In this document: piece after piece, positions 36,305 to 49,165 of the stretch
How the letters are laid out: the number at the start of each line of letters is the position of its first letter
How positions within the stretch are numbered: the stretch's first letter is position 1
Origin: Entomohabitans teleogrylli
Lineage (GTDB): Bacteria > Pseudomonadota > Gammaproteobacteria > Enterobacterales > Enterobacteriaceae
NCBI RefSeq assembly: GCF_001484765.1
Contig: NZ_KQ947378.1
Coordinates: 115,766 to 179,765 of the forward strand
Direction of reading: 5' to 3'
DNA length: 64,000 nucleotides
Notes under the pieces: generated by a model
What the model was told of the DNA's origin: nothing
The model's database searches: none
The model's input: only the letters and a program-made list of their open reading frames with translations
Position numbers and translations under genes: made by a program

Positions 36305-38060
36305 GGTGGCGTCTCACCGCCAGCGACACGCTAAAAATGCCCCATTCATCAATCAGTTGCTGGCATTTTTCGAAGCCGGCCTCCTCGACCAGGGCATCCA
36401 TCTCGCCCTGGGAGCGAATACGCATCACCCAGGGAATACCGTCCCGGTGGCTGGTCAGCGTGTGGGCGATAATCTCCAGTTGGGGATGCCAGGGCTGCCC
36501 GGTATAGATCAGCAGCCCGCCGGGCGGGATCGCGACGGCCAGTCCGGCCAGCGATGCCCGGATGGGCTGGTTGTCGTTGAACAACTCATACAGGCCGGAG
36601 ACGATGCCCAGCGTTGGCGCCGGGTCCAGCGCCGCCAGTTGCGGGTAGTTAAAAGCGTCGCCTTTTTCAAAGCGCGCCAGCTGCGCCATGCCGCGTTCGG
36701 CGATCATCGCCTGCCCGGCCTCAATATTGCGTTCGCTGTAGTCGCGCAGCAGGATCGACTCGACGCCGTTCAGCCCGGCCAGGGCATCCAGCACGTAGCG
36801 CCCGTGGCCGGCGGCGATATCCACCACCCGCACCGGTAGCTGTTTTTCCTGCAACTGCTTCACGGCGTGGGCGATAGTCTGCTGCAGATGGGTTTTGCGC
36901 ACCCGAATCCCTTTCCAGCCGATGCTGTTCAGGTAGCCTCTGTCCACCACGCGCCCGAAAATGCCGCTGCCCTGCGGCTGGTTCCGGTAGACGTAATCGA
37001 GCGTACTGCCGGAATCAAACCCACTCTCCAGGCCGAGGCGCAGGCCGCTGGAGGCGCGGCCCAGGGTGTTGAGGCCGAGCGTCAGCGCCGAATAGTACAG
37101 CCCTTTGGGGGTGAAGCGCCCCGGCGGCACCTGGAGCAGGCGCCAGGCGTCGGCGCTCGGGCTCCAGCGATCTTCCTGTTGGTAATCATGGGCTTGCCGG
37201 GGTAGGGTATATAGCCGTTCAATAAAATCACGCATCCGGGTAAAGGCCTGCTGGCGATCTTTTTCGCCCAGCGTGTCATGGTAGAAGCCTTCCAGCAGAT
37301 GCACTTCTTTGACCGGGCTGCGCAGGCCCTGGTAGAAGCGCAACTGCGGCGCCCGGTGTACTACAAAATCATCGCCGGAAATCAGCAACTGGGTCGGCAG
37401 AGTAATCGCGGCGGCGTCATCCACCACCCGTCGGGCGGTCTGATACAGCTCCAGCAGGATATTCACCGCAATAGCCCGGGTAATCAGCGGATCGCTGTTG
37501 AAGCTGGCCACCCGCTGTGGGTCATGGGTGAGGTATTTGCCTTTCACATACGAGTTAACGAAAAACAGCCCGCGAAACTGTTTCATCAGCGCCAGACCGG
37601 GGCGGGCAAAAGGCACATACAGCTTCACTTTAAAGGCCGGGGAGGCGAGGATCATGCCGCGGATTTTTGGCGCATAGTCGTGGGCCCAGGCGGCGACCAG
37701 CACCGCGCCGACGCTCTGGCCGATGACCAATACCTCGCTCAGCGGCAACTGGCTGTGGGCGGCGGCGAAACGAACGAATTCGTCCACATCCTGCACTGAA
37801 CGGGCGACGGAAGGGCTGTGACCGCGCTCGCCCGGCGAGTGGCCGTGGCCGCGGGCGTCCCAGGCGTAGAAGGCGCTGTCCGTCAGACCCAACTCATCGA
37901 CAATATGCTGCAGACGCCCGGAGTGCTCATGGCCGCGGTGAAACATGACCACCACCCGCCGCGGAGTCTCCTGAAGCGCCGGCCAGTGGCGGTAAAATAG
38001 CGCGACGCCGTCGCTGGTGGTAAACGTCTGTTGTTCGCAGGTGCGACTTTCCATGTTCAT
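36297..38060 (-). CDS. ynbC: YnbC-like alpha/beta hydrolase fused to a SAM methyltransferase
   Basis: 587 residues. The N-terminal lysophospholipase-type hydrolase has FHRGHEHSGRLQHIVDELGL, the nucleophile elbow IGQSVGAVLVAA (Ser near 115) and a conserved C-terminal His (EGFYHDTLGEK). The C-terminal methyltransferase has VRVVDIAAGHGRYVLDALAG near residue 380. Very close to E. coli YnbC over its length. The ATG at 38060 overlaps the ynbA stop (ATGA); the longer open frame lies within ynbA. Presumably acts on the head group or acyl chain of a lipid made by YnbA. Confidence 0.9.
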   Translation of the reverse strand: MNMESRTCEQQTFTTSDGVALFYRHWPALQETPRRVVVMFHRGHEHSGRLQHIVDELGLTDSAFYAWDARGHGHSPGERGHSPSVARSVQDVDEFVRFAAAHSQLPLSEVLVIGQSVGAVLVAAWAHDYAPKIRGMILASPAFKVKLYVPFARPGLALMKQFRGLFFVNSYVKGKYLTHDPQRVASFNSDPLITRAIAVNILLELYQTARRVVDDAAAITLPTQLLISGDDFVVHRAPQLRFYQGLRSPVKEVHLLEGFYHDTLGEKDRQQAFTRMRDFIERLYTLPRQAHDYQQEDRWSPSADAWRLLQVPPGRFTPKGLYYSALTLGLNTLGRASSGLRLGLESGFDSGSTLDYVYRNQPQGSGIFGRVVDRGYLNSIGWKGIRVRKTHLQQTIAHAVKQLQEKQLPVRVVDIAAGHGRYVLDALAGLNGVESILLRDYSERNIEAGQAMIAERGMAQLARFEKGDAFNYPQLAALDPAPTLGIVSGLYELFNDNQPIRASLAGLAVAIPPGGLLIYTGQPWHPQLEIIAHTLTSHRDGIPWVMRIRSQGEMDALVEEAGFEKCQQLIDEWGIFSVSLAVRRHHE

Positions 38061-38695
38061 GATGATTTCTCTTCGTGAGGATGTTTCCCGGGCTCCCCGG
38101 GGTCGGTATTCAGGGCGCGGCGGCAGCGGTTGACGCAGGTCCAGGCGCAGAGCAGCGCCGCCAGGGCAAACAGCCATGGCGACCAGCTCAGGGTTGATGG
38201 CCACAGGCCGATGCACAGACCGTAGGCGCCGAACAGCAGCGCACGATCGCTTTTGCCCAGCGGACCGCCGTAGCCACGCGGCGCGCCAAGGGTTTGTACC
38301 AGTACACCGCAGAATTCCGTGAGCACGGCCAGCAGCACGGCGATTACCACCAGCGCCGGCTGGGCGCCGGGCAGCAGGGCGAAAGGCAGATACAGCGCGG
38401 CATCGGATATCACATCGCCGGCTTCATTGAGTAACGCGCCGCGTTTTGATTGCTGGTGAAACTCCCGCGCCAGCATACCGTCGATGGCGTTGAGCGCCAT
38501 ACGTATAAACAGCCACAGCGGCAGGATCATAAACAGCGCCGGCCGGGGGAACAGGCAGAGCAACAGACCCGTCAGCAACGAGGCGGCCAGCGCGGCCACG
38601 GTGACCTGGTTGGCGGTGATCCCCCGGCGGTGCAGATAGATTAAGCAGGGACGCAGCAACTGCTGAAAGCGCGGTTTAATGTCATAGAGGGTCAT
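38057..38695 (-). CDS. ynbA: YnbA-like CDP-alcohol phosphatidyltransferase
   Basis: 212 residues, polytopic. The CDP-alcohol phosphotransferase motif appears as ALNAIDGMLAREFHQQSKRGALLNEAGD in outline: D-G, A-R, G and D at family spacing (residues about 70-95). Close to E. coli YnbA (MTLYDIKPRFQQLLRP at the N-terminus). Makes a phospholipid from CDP-diacylglycerol and an unknown alcohol. The ATG at 38695 has CAGGAGA upstream. In E. coli ynbB (CDP-diglyceride synthase-like) comes next; here ynbA overlaps ynbC directly and ynbB is absent. Confidence 0.9.
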   Translation of the reverse strand: MTLYDIKPRFQQLLRPCLIYLHRRGITANQVTVAALAASLLTGLLLCLFPRPALFMILPLWLFIRMALNAIDGMLAREFHQQSKRGALLNEAGDVISDAALYLPFALLPGAQPALVVIAVLLAVLTEFCGVLVQTLGAPRGYGGPLGKSDRALLFGAYGLCIGLWPSTLSWSPWLFALAALLCAWTCVNRCRRALNTDPGEPGKHPHEEKSS

Positions 38696-38871
38696 CCCTG
38701 TCTCCTGACGGTATGTACTGCGGGCCGCGACGAAACGCCGCGGCTCTGCGGGAACCAACGGCGGGCATCCGGCCCGCGGTGAATGACATGCGTTCTATCT
38801 AACCACTAAATGGGGCAAAGCGACATGACTGATGCTGAAAAATCAGACTATCTTCGCCCCGGTGGCTGGGA

Positions 38872-39840
38872 TTAGCGGGCGTTTATCCGGTCATTGCGCT
38901 TATTCACCCAGACATTGATCATCAGCGTCAGGGTCAGAATACCGGCGACCACGCCAAGGGAGATGGCGATCGGGATATGGTAGATGTCGACGATCAGCAT
39001 TTTCACGCCGATAAACACCAGAATGACCGACAGCCCGTATTTGAGCATCGAGAAACGCTCCGCCACGCCGGACAGCAGGAAGTACATGGCGCGCAGGCCG
39101 AGGATGGCGAACAGGTTGGAAGTTAGCACGATAAACGGATCGGTCGTGACAGCGAAGATAGCCGGGATACTGTCTACGGCGAAAATCACGTCGCTCAGTT
39201 CGACCAGAATCAGTACCAGCAGCAGCGGCGTGGCGAACAGTAAACCGTTTTTGCGCACAAAGAAGCGCTCATTTTCAATCTTATCGGTCATGCGCAGGTG
39301 GCCGCGCAGCCAGCGCACCAGCGGTTTGTCGCCGATACCGGTTGTGCTGTCCTCTTTGGCCAACGCCATTTTAACGCCGGTAAACAGCAGGAAGGCGCCG
39401 AAGATATACAGCAGCCATTCAAACTGCGAAATCAGCCAACTGCCGGTGAAGATCATGAGGGTGCGCAGAACGATCGCCCCCAGTACCCCGTAGATCAGTA
39501 CCCGGCGCTGTAACGCGGGAGGAACGGCAAAGTAACCGAACAGCATCAGCCAGACGAAGACGTTGTCCACCGCCAGCGCTTTTTCGATGATGTAACCGGT
39601 GAGGAATGCCAGCGCCTGGGCGTTGGCCACCTCGCGCCCGGCGGTGCCGGACAGATACCACCACAGCGTGGCGGCAAAAAGCAAAGACAGAGAGACCCAG
39701 ACAATCGACCAGGTCGCGGCCTGTTTCATGGTCATGGTGTGAGCGCCGCGGCGCCCCTGCAACAACAGGTCGACCGCCAGCATGGCGATAACGACGACGG
39801 CGAAGATGCCCCACAACAGTGGAGAGCCGACACTATGCAT
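38872..39840 (-). CDS. alx: TerC-family membrane protein Alx
   Basis: 322 residues, about nine membrane segments. TerC family signatures: [16 protein letters not shown] near residue 87 and [21 protein letters not shown] near 217, with conserved acidic residues in the membrane. Very close to E. coli Alx, which is induced at alkaline pH and by manganese and is thought to export Mn(II). Its 5' leader holds a yybP-ykoY type RNA element. GGAAA lies nine bases upstream of the ATG. Confidence 0.94.
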   Translation of the reverse strand: MHSVGSPLLWGIFAVVVIAMLAVDLLLQGRRGAHTMTMKQAATWSIVWVSLSLLFAATLWWYLSGTAGREVANAQALAFLTGYIIEKALAVDNVFVWLMLFGYFAVPPALQRRVLIYGVLGAIVLRTLMIFTGSWLISQFEWLLYIFGAFLLFTGVKMALAKEDSTTGIGDKPLVRWLRGHLRMTDKIENERFFVRKNGLLFATPLLLVLILVELSDVIFAVDSIPAIFAVTTDPFIVLTSNLFAILGLRAMYFLLSGVAERFSMLKYGLSVILVFIGVKMLIVDIYHIPIAISLGVVAGILTLTLMINVWVNKRNDRINAR

Positions 39841-39849
39841 ATGAGAGTT

Positions 39850-40033
39850 TCCTTCAGGTCAAAACAAAAACGGCCAACGTCGGAAGACGCCAGCCGCTTT
39901 GCTTTACGCTGCATAGACCTCGCCTTCCGGCAAGGTCTCACTTACAACGTAGAATGGAAACCATTCGACACTGCCCGGCGACCGGAAGCTTACGCTTCGT
40001 CATGACGATCCACCGGCAATGAAGTTACTCCCC
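39850..40033 (-). ncRNA. yybP-ykoY (PRE) manganese riboswitch in the alx leader
   Basis: The minus-strand leader begins GGGGAGTAACTTC, the hallmark of the yybP-ykoY family, and contains a series of stems (for example CCGGTCGCCGG and GACCTTGCCGGAAGGCGAGGTC) before the alx start. In E. coli this leader is the pH-responsive element that folds differently at high pH and binds Mn(II), freeing the alx ribosome site. Boundaries are estimated from the hallmark and the start codon. Confidence 0.8.
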
Positions 40034-40102
40034 TTTGCATTTAACAAAATATTACAGGTCATTCACCTGGTCAATGGCTTCTCCGCAGACTTTTACACAG
40101 CT

Positions 40103-41107
40103 TTACGCCGTGGCCCCGCTACTGATATCGATATCGTCCGCCGGGAAGGTTACGCCGGTTTGCGCGCGAATCTCAGTGAGCAGTTTCGCGGTACTGCGGC
40201 TCACCGCCAGCCCCGGATGATTCACTTCCCCTTCCTCTACCAGTCGGGCGAAGGTTTCCGCTTCATACAACATGGTGTTGATGTGCTGCGGTTGGGTCAG
40301 ATCCTGGGCTTTGCCGCCGCGCGGTACAAAGGACAGGCGCTGGCATTCGGAGATTTTCTCAATCACCAGCGAACCGGCTTCCCCCTGAATTTCGCTGGGC
40401 AGCACCGAATCGCTGACCTTTGAGTGCTGGAGGGTGACATCGAAATCGCCATAGTTCATCACCACAGTACCGTGCGCGTCGACGCCGCTGTCCAGCAGGC
40501 TGGCGCTGGCGCTGACCGAATACGGCTCGCCCCATAGCGCCATAGCGCTGGCCAGGCAGTAGAAGCCAATATCCATGATCGAACCATTAGAGAAGGCCGG
40601 ATTGAAGGTATTGGGATTCTCTCCGTCGAGATAGCGCTGGTAACGTGATGAGTACTGGCAGTAGTTGAGCAGCACTTTGCGCAGTTTACCCACTTTCGGC
40701 AGCGCCTGTTGTAGGGCGATAAAGTTGGGCAGGCTGGCGGTTTTAAAGGCTTCAAATAACACCACGCCGTTTTCCCGGGCGCAGGCGATAGCGGCCTCCA
40801 CTTCGCGCAGGTTCGAAGCCAGCGGCTTTTCGCAGATAACATGCTTACGGTGGCTGAGAAACAGGCGGGTTTGCGGAAAGTGCAGCGCGTTAGGGCTGGC
40901 GATATAGACTGCGTCTATTTCCTCACTGCGGGCCATCTCGTCAAGGGAGGTAAACAGATGGTCGACCGGATAATCGCTGGCGAAAGCCTGAGCCTGTTCA
41001 GGGCTGCGTGAATAGACGGCGGTGAGCTTATATTTGCCGCTTTCGTGGGCGGCATCGACGAACTGGCGAGTGATCCAGTTGGTCCCAACAACAGCGAAAC
41101 GTATCAT
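40103..41107 (-). CDS. ygjR: Gfo/Idh/MocA-family oxidoreductase YgjR
   Basis: 334 residues, the length of E. coli YgjR. N-terminal Rossmann part MIRFAVVGTNWITRQFVDAA; the conserved EKPLASN motif (catalytic Lys) near residue 95; C-terminal GFO/IDH domain with SIMDIGFYCLASAMALWG near 178. An NAD(P)-dependent sugar or polyol dehydrogenase whose substrate is not known. Follows alx in the same order as E. coli, transcribed separately. Confidence 0.92.
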   Translation of the reverse strand: MIRFAVVGTNWITRQFVDAAHESGKYKLTAVYSRSPEQAQAFASDYPVDHLFTSLDEMARSEEIDAVYIASPNALHFPQTRLFLSHRKHVICEKPLASNLREVEAAIACARENGVVLFEAFKTASLPNFIALQQALPKVGKLRKVLLNYCQYSSRYQRYLDGENPNTFNPAFSNGSIMDIGFYCLASAMALWGEPYSVSASASLLDSGVDAHGTVVMNYGDFDVTLQHSKVSDSVLPSEIQGEAGSLVIEKISECQRLSFVPRGGKAQDLTQPQHINTMLYEAETFARLVEEGEVNHPGLAVSRSTAKLLTEIRAQTGVTFPADDIDISSGATA

Positions 41108-41162
41108 ATACGGGTGCGTTCTCCAGGTTGGTCATTCCTGTCAGATTAGCACGCCGCGGCGC

Positions 41163-41190
41163 AAAAACCCGTGTTCTGCGCCGCAGAACG
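41163..41190 (-). terminator. possible terminator of ygjP
   Basis: GTTCTGC-GCC-GCAGAAC (41173-41189) with GTTTTTG a few bases beyond on the minus strand, about 100 bases past the ygjP stop. The 177-base gap where E. coli carries ygjQ has no gene here. Confidence 0.4.
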
Positions 41191-41284
41191 CAGGCCCGGG
41201 GCGCGGAAAAAGAGATGCCGCTATCGTGTGAGGCTGCTTTCGTCCCTGTCGCGGCGAATCACAGAGCAGACGACGAGGGGCTGA

Positions 41285-41785
41285 CTATGGGGTTGCTGAG
41301 CGCGCTAAATGGGTCAGCCATAGCCGGGTGTCGAATTCCAGTTGGTGGTACTGCGGCTCCATATGGCAGCACAACTGGTAGAACGCTTTGTTGTGGTCTT
41401 TTTCTTTCAGGTGCGCCAGTTCATGTACCACGATCATGCGCAGAAAGGCTTCGGGGGCGTCGCGAAACACAGTGGCGATACGAATCTCGGCTTTGGCTTT
41501 CAGTTTGCTGCCCTGGACGCGAGATACCGCAGTGTGCAGCCCGAGGGCGTGCTTCATCACATGAATTTTACTGTCGAAAGCCACTTTATTGACCGGCGGC
41601 GCGCTGCGCAGAAACTGATTTTTCAGTTGCAGCGTATACTGCCACAGGGCCTTATCGCTGGTAACGACGTGGCGATCCGGGTAGCGCTGTTTCAGCACTG
41701 CGCCGAGGCGATTTGCGGCGATCAGCGCTTCAACCTGGGCGAGCAGCGACGCCGGGTAACCCTGCAGGTAGGTGAGTGTGGTCAT
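41285..41785 (-). CDS. ygjP: YgjP metal-dependent hydrolase (SprT-like/M48-type)
   Basis: 166 residues. Zincin motif HELAHLKEKDHNKAFY (HExxH plus downstream residues) near residue 120, preceded by NKVAFDSKIHVMKHALGLHT. Very close to E. coli YgjP, which has been reported as a UTP pyrophosphatase despite the protease-like motif. Divergent from rlmG. Confidence 0.9.
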   Translation of the reverse strand: MTTLTYLQGYPASLLAQVEALIAANRLGAVLKQRYPDRHVVTSDKALWQYTLQLKNQFLRSAPPVNKVAFDSKIHVMKHALGLHTAVSRVQGSKLKAKAEIRIATVFRDAPEAFLRMIVVHELAHLKEKDHNKAFYQLCCHMEPQYHQLEFDTRLWLTHLARSATP

Positions 41786-41889
41786 GGTTCCGTCCCGTTT
41801 CTCCGGCCGCTGAAGATAACAAAGAAAAGGTTTACTCTGTGCGGTAATTAGGGGATAACACGCGCGGATTTTACCATTGTGGAGGGCTG

Positions 41890-43023
41890 ATGAGCCAGGT
41901 CGAGTTAAACGAACGTCTTTTCACGCTGGAGCGTTTCCCGCCACAGGGGGACGCGACCCCGCTGCAGGCGTGGGAAGCGGCGGATGAATATCTGCTGCAG
42001 CAGCATGAGGCGCCATCCGGCCCGACAATTATTTTTAATGATGCCTTCGGCGCACTGGCCTGTGCGCTGGCGGAACGCGGCCCTGTGAGCATCAGCGATT
42101 CATTTATCGCCCGCCAGGCGCTGGAACACAATCTGCGTCTGAACGGCATTGACCAAAACCAGGTCACTTTTCTGGATAGCCTGGCGCCGCTGCCCGCCGC
42201 GCCGGCGCTGGCGCTGATCAAAATCCCCAAACAGCTGGCGCTGCTGGAACATCAGCTACGCGCGCTGCGCCAGGTGGCGACGCCGCAGACCCGCATTATC
42301 GCTGGCGCAAAGGCCCGGGATGTTCATAACTCGACTCTGGCGCTGTTTGAAAAGATCCTCGGGCCGACCACAACCACTCTGGCCTGGAAGAAAGCGCGCC
42401 TGATTCACTGCACTTTCACGGCGCCAGGGCTGGCGGAAATGTCGCCCACCGCCGACTGGAAACTGGACGGAACGCCGTGGCTGATACACAACCATGCCAA
42501 CGTCTTTTCCCGCAGCGCTCTGGATATCGGCGCGCGGTTCTTTCTTCAGCATCTGCCGCAGGGCATGGAGGGGGAGATGGTCGATCTCGGCTGTGGTAAT
42601 GGGGTGATCGGCATGACGCTGCTGGCCGATAATCCGCAGGCGCGGGTGTTGTTCACCGATGAGTCTTATATGGCGCTGGCCTCCAGCCGCCTGAATGTTG
42701 AGCGCAATCTGGAACCGGCGCTGGAGCGCTGTGAGTTCCGGGTCAATAACGGCCTGTCTGGCATCGAGGCCAATCGTTTTGCCGCTGTGCTGTGTAATCC
42801 CCCTTTCCACCAGCAACATGCTATCACCGACCATATCGCCTGGCAGATGTTTAACGATGCGCGGCGCTGCCTGCAATACGGCGGCGAACTGCGAATTGTC
42901 GGCAACCGCCATCTCGACTATCACCGCAAGCTGAAGAAAATCTTCGGTAACTGTACGCTGGTGGCCTCGAACAATAAATTTGTCGTGCTGCGGGCGGTGA
43001 AACAGCGTCAAGGTCATCACTAA
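41890..43023 (+). CDS. rlmG: 23S rRNA (guanine-1835-N2)-methyltransferase
   Basis: 377 residues with duplicated methyltransferase folds; only the second is active. SAM-binding motif [15 protein letters not shown] near residue 232 and catalytic NPPFH near 305, typical of N2-guanine methyltransferases of the RsmC/RlmG group. Follows E. coli RlmG (378 residues). Modifies G1835 of 23S rRNA. GGAGG lies six bases before the ATG. Converges on fadH. Confidence 0.94.
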   Translation: MSQVELNERLFTLERFPPQGDATPLQAWEAADEYLLQQHEAPSGPTIIFNDAFGALACALAERGPVSISDSFIARQALEHNLRLNGIDQNQVTFLDSLAPLPAAPALALIKIPKQLALLEHQLRALRQVATPQTRIIAGAKARDVHNSTLALFEKILGPTTTTLAWKKARLIHCTFTAPGLAEMSPTADWKLDGTPWLIHNHANVFSRSALDIGARFFLQHLPQGMEGEMVDLGCGNGVIGMTLLADNPQARVLFTDESYMALASSRLNVERNLEPALERCEFRVNNGLSGIEANRFAAVLCNPPFHQQHAITDHIAWQMFNDARRCLQYGGELRIVGNRHLDYHRKLKKIFGNCTLVASNNKFVVLRAVKQRQGHH

Positions 43024-43040
43024 GCCGCTTGCTGTTATCC

Positions 43041-43073
43041 GGCGCGGCGTTGAGCTTCAGTCAGCGCCGCGCC
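43041..43073. terminator. hairpin between convergent rlmG and fadH
   Basis: GGCGCGGCGTTGA (43041-43053) and TCAGCGCCGCGCC (43061-43073) form a 13-base stem with one G-T pair, in the 62-base gap. No T-run, but very stable, and it can serve both strands. Confidence 0.6.
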
Positions 43074-43085
43074 GCCCGGCGGTAT

Positions 43086-47727
<4,642 letters not shown>

Positions 47728-48279
47728 ATGAAATATTACTTTATTTCAGACGACGTTTTCTTTCTTGCCGGAATGCAGGAGGTTATTTCACAAAATCTTG
47801 AAATATACTCTCAATATTATTTTATGCACAGCCAGAGTTCTGGTTTCAATTTTAAAACGGGCGATGTGGTTGTTCTTGCTGTTAATGAAACATCGCTTAA
47901 ACGATTTTTTATTCATTATCCGGAGCTATTCCACTGCCGTCTGATTATTATGCTGGAGATACCGGTGATGACCATGTTCAGCCCCTGTTTCCCCTGGCTG
48001 CTGCCCAAGAACATCACGGTGGGACGTTTTGTTGATATTATCCAAAAGGCCGGCACGCAGCGGCTCTGCCAGGGAAAGGTTTCCCGGCAGATAATCGAAA
48101 TATTTAACTATCTGGGGGATGGCTGGTCCCTGGATGATTTATCGAAACATACTCAGCTACCAATTAAATATCTCAGCCAGATCAAGCGCGATGTCTACCG
48201 TGAGTATGGTCTTACGCAATGTAATTCGGCCGGCATTCTGATTTGCCGGGACGTGCTGAGAATGAAAACCGTTATCTAG
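47728..48279 (+). CDS. LuxR-like fimbrial regulator
   Basis: 183 residues. The N-terminal part resembles a degenerate receiver domain (KYYFISDDVFFLAGMQEVIS), without a clear phosphorylation pocket. The C-terminal part is a LuxR-type helix-turn-helix (LGDGWSLDDLSKHTQLPIKYLSQIKRDVY split over residues about 131-160). Such genes often lead chaperone-usher operons in enterobacteria and control them. The ribosome site GGGAGA is good. AT-rich codon use unlike the genes around it points to horizontal gain together with the fimbrial genes. Exact target unknown. Confidence 0.65.
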   Translation: MKYYFISDDVFFLAGMQEVISQNLEIYSQYYFMHSQSSGFNFKTGDVVVLAVNETSLKRFFIHYPELFHCRLIIMLEIPVMTMFSPCFPWLLPKNITVGRFVDIIQKAGTQRLCQGKVSRQIIEIFNYLGDGWSLDDLSKHTQLPIKYLSQIKRDVYREYGLTQCNSAGILICRDVLRMKTVI

Positions 48280-48462
48280 TGCTTAACAGTTTCCTTTATG
48301 GAAAGCGTCAGGAAAGATTTGATTTACCTTAATTTAATAACCGCTTTATTTATTAAGTGTTGGGTTTTTACGCCCTGGTAATTCTGATCGATGAATGATG
48401 GAAATTACCTGCCAGAGCAAACTGGCCGGTAAGTATTTTCAATGAAAAATGGAGTTTTTATT

Positions 48463-49071
48463 ATGAAATTCAAATATGCCCTTCTTCCGGTCACCGTTGC
48501 CGCGCTACTATTTTCCGCCAGCGCGCTGGCATCCAACGGCACCATTAACTTTACTGGTAGTGTGGTCAGCAGCGCCTGCGACGCCGATCTGACTATCAGC
48601 TACTCCGGGGGCTCCTATACCTCCAGTAGCGGAACGGTAACCGCGCAGATCAACTTACCGCCGGCTACGGTAGCCGCTCTGCCGACTACCGGCAGCTATG
48701 CTGGTCACACGCCGTTCTCCATTGCCCTGACGAACTGCCAGGCGGGCGTTTCGACGCCTGACACGGTTTACACCCGCTTTGTTTCCGGCCAGACAGCGGC
48801 TGGCGATCCGGCGGTACTGCGTAATACCACCTCCGGCGGCGCGGGAGATGTCGGGATTGCTATCCTGCGCCCGGACAGCACCACCCAGATCAACATTAAC
48901 GCCGATCACCTGTCTGCGCCGACTTCCGCCGATCAGGGCAGCGCGCTGCCGCCGTCCGGCTCACCGGGCAGTGTGACGCTGAACTATGTGGCGGCCTATA
49001 AGGCGCTGGGTTCATCGGTAACCAGCGGCGCGGTCACCGCGCAAACGTTGTTCGAAATTGCCTATTACTGA
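48463..49071 (+). CDS. major fimbrial subunit (pilin)
   Basis: 202 residues. Signal peptide 1-22 (MKFKYALLPVTVAALLFSAS..ALA), then a typical pilin: NGTINFTGSVVSSACD with the first Cys, LTNCQAGV with the second, and the C-terminal beta-zipper FEIAYY with penultimate Tyr. The start at 48463 follows GGAG at nine bases; an ATG 21 bases earlier lacks one. The gene order pilin-usher-chaperone-tip resembles E. coli ybgD-ybgQ-ybgP-ybgO. A terminator follows, so the pilin is made in excess. Confidence 0.85.
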   Translation: MKFKYALLPVTVAALLFSASALASNGTINFTGSVVSSACDADLTISYSGGSYTSSSGTVTAQINLPPATVAALPTTGSYAGHTPFSIALTNCQAGVSTPDTVYTRFVSGQTAAGDPAVLRNTTSGGAGDVGIAILRPDSTTQININADHLSAPTSADQGSALPPSGSPGSVTLNYVAAYKALGSSVTSGAVTAQTLFEIAYY

Positions 49072-49078
49072 TGCTGTG

Positions 49079-49104
49079 CTGCCCCGTTGCGCGGGGCAGT
49101 TTTT
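49079..49104 (+). terminator. attenuating terminator between pilin and usher
   Basis: CTGCCCCG-TTGCG-CGGGGCAG followed by TTTTT. A second hairpin CCCGGCC-TGA-GGCCGGG stands directly behind at 49105-49121. Partial termination here would give more pilin than usher message. Confidence 0.85.
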
Positions 49105-49165
49105 CCCGGCCTGAGGCCGGGAATATGTCGTGCTTTTATCCGTGAAAGGAAGAACGGAGTCCGCC

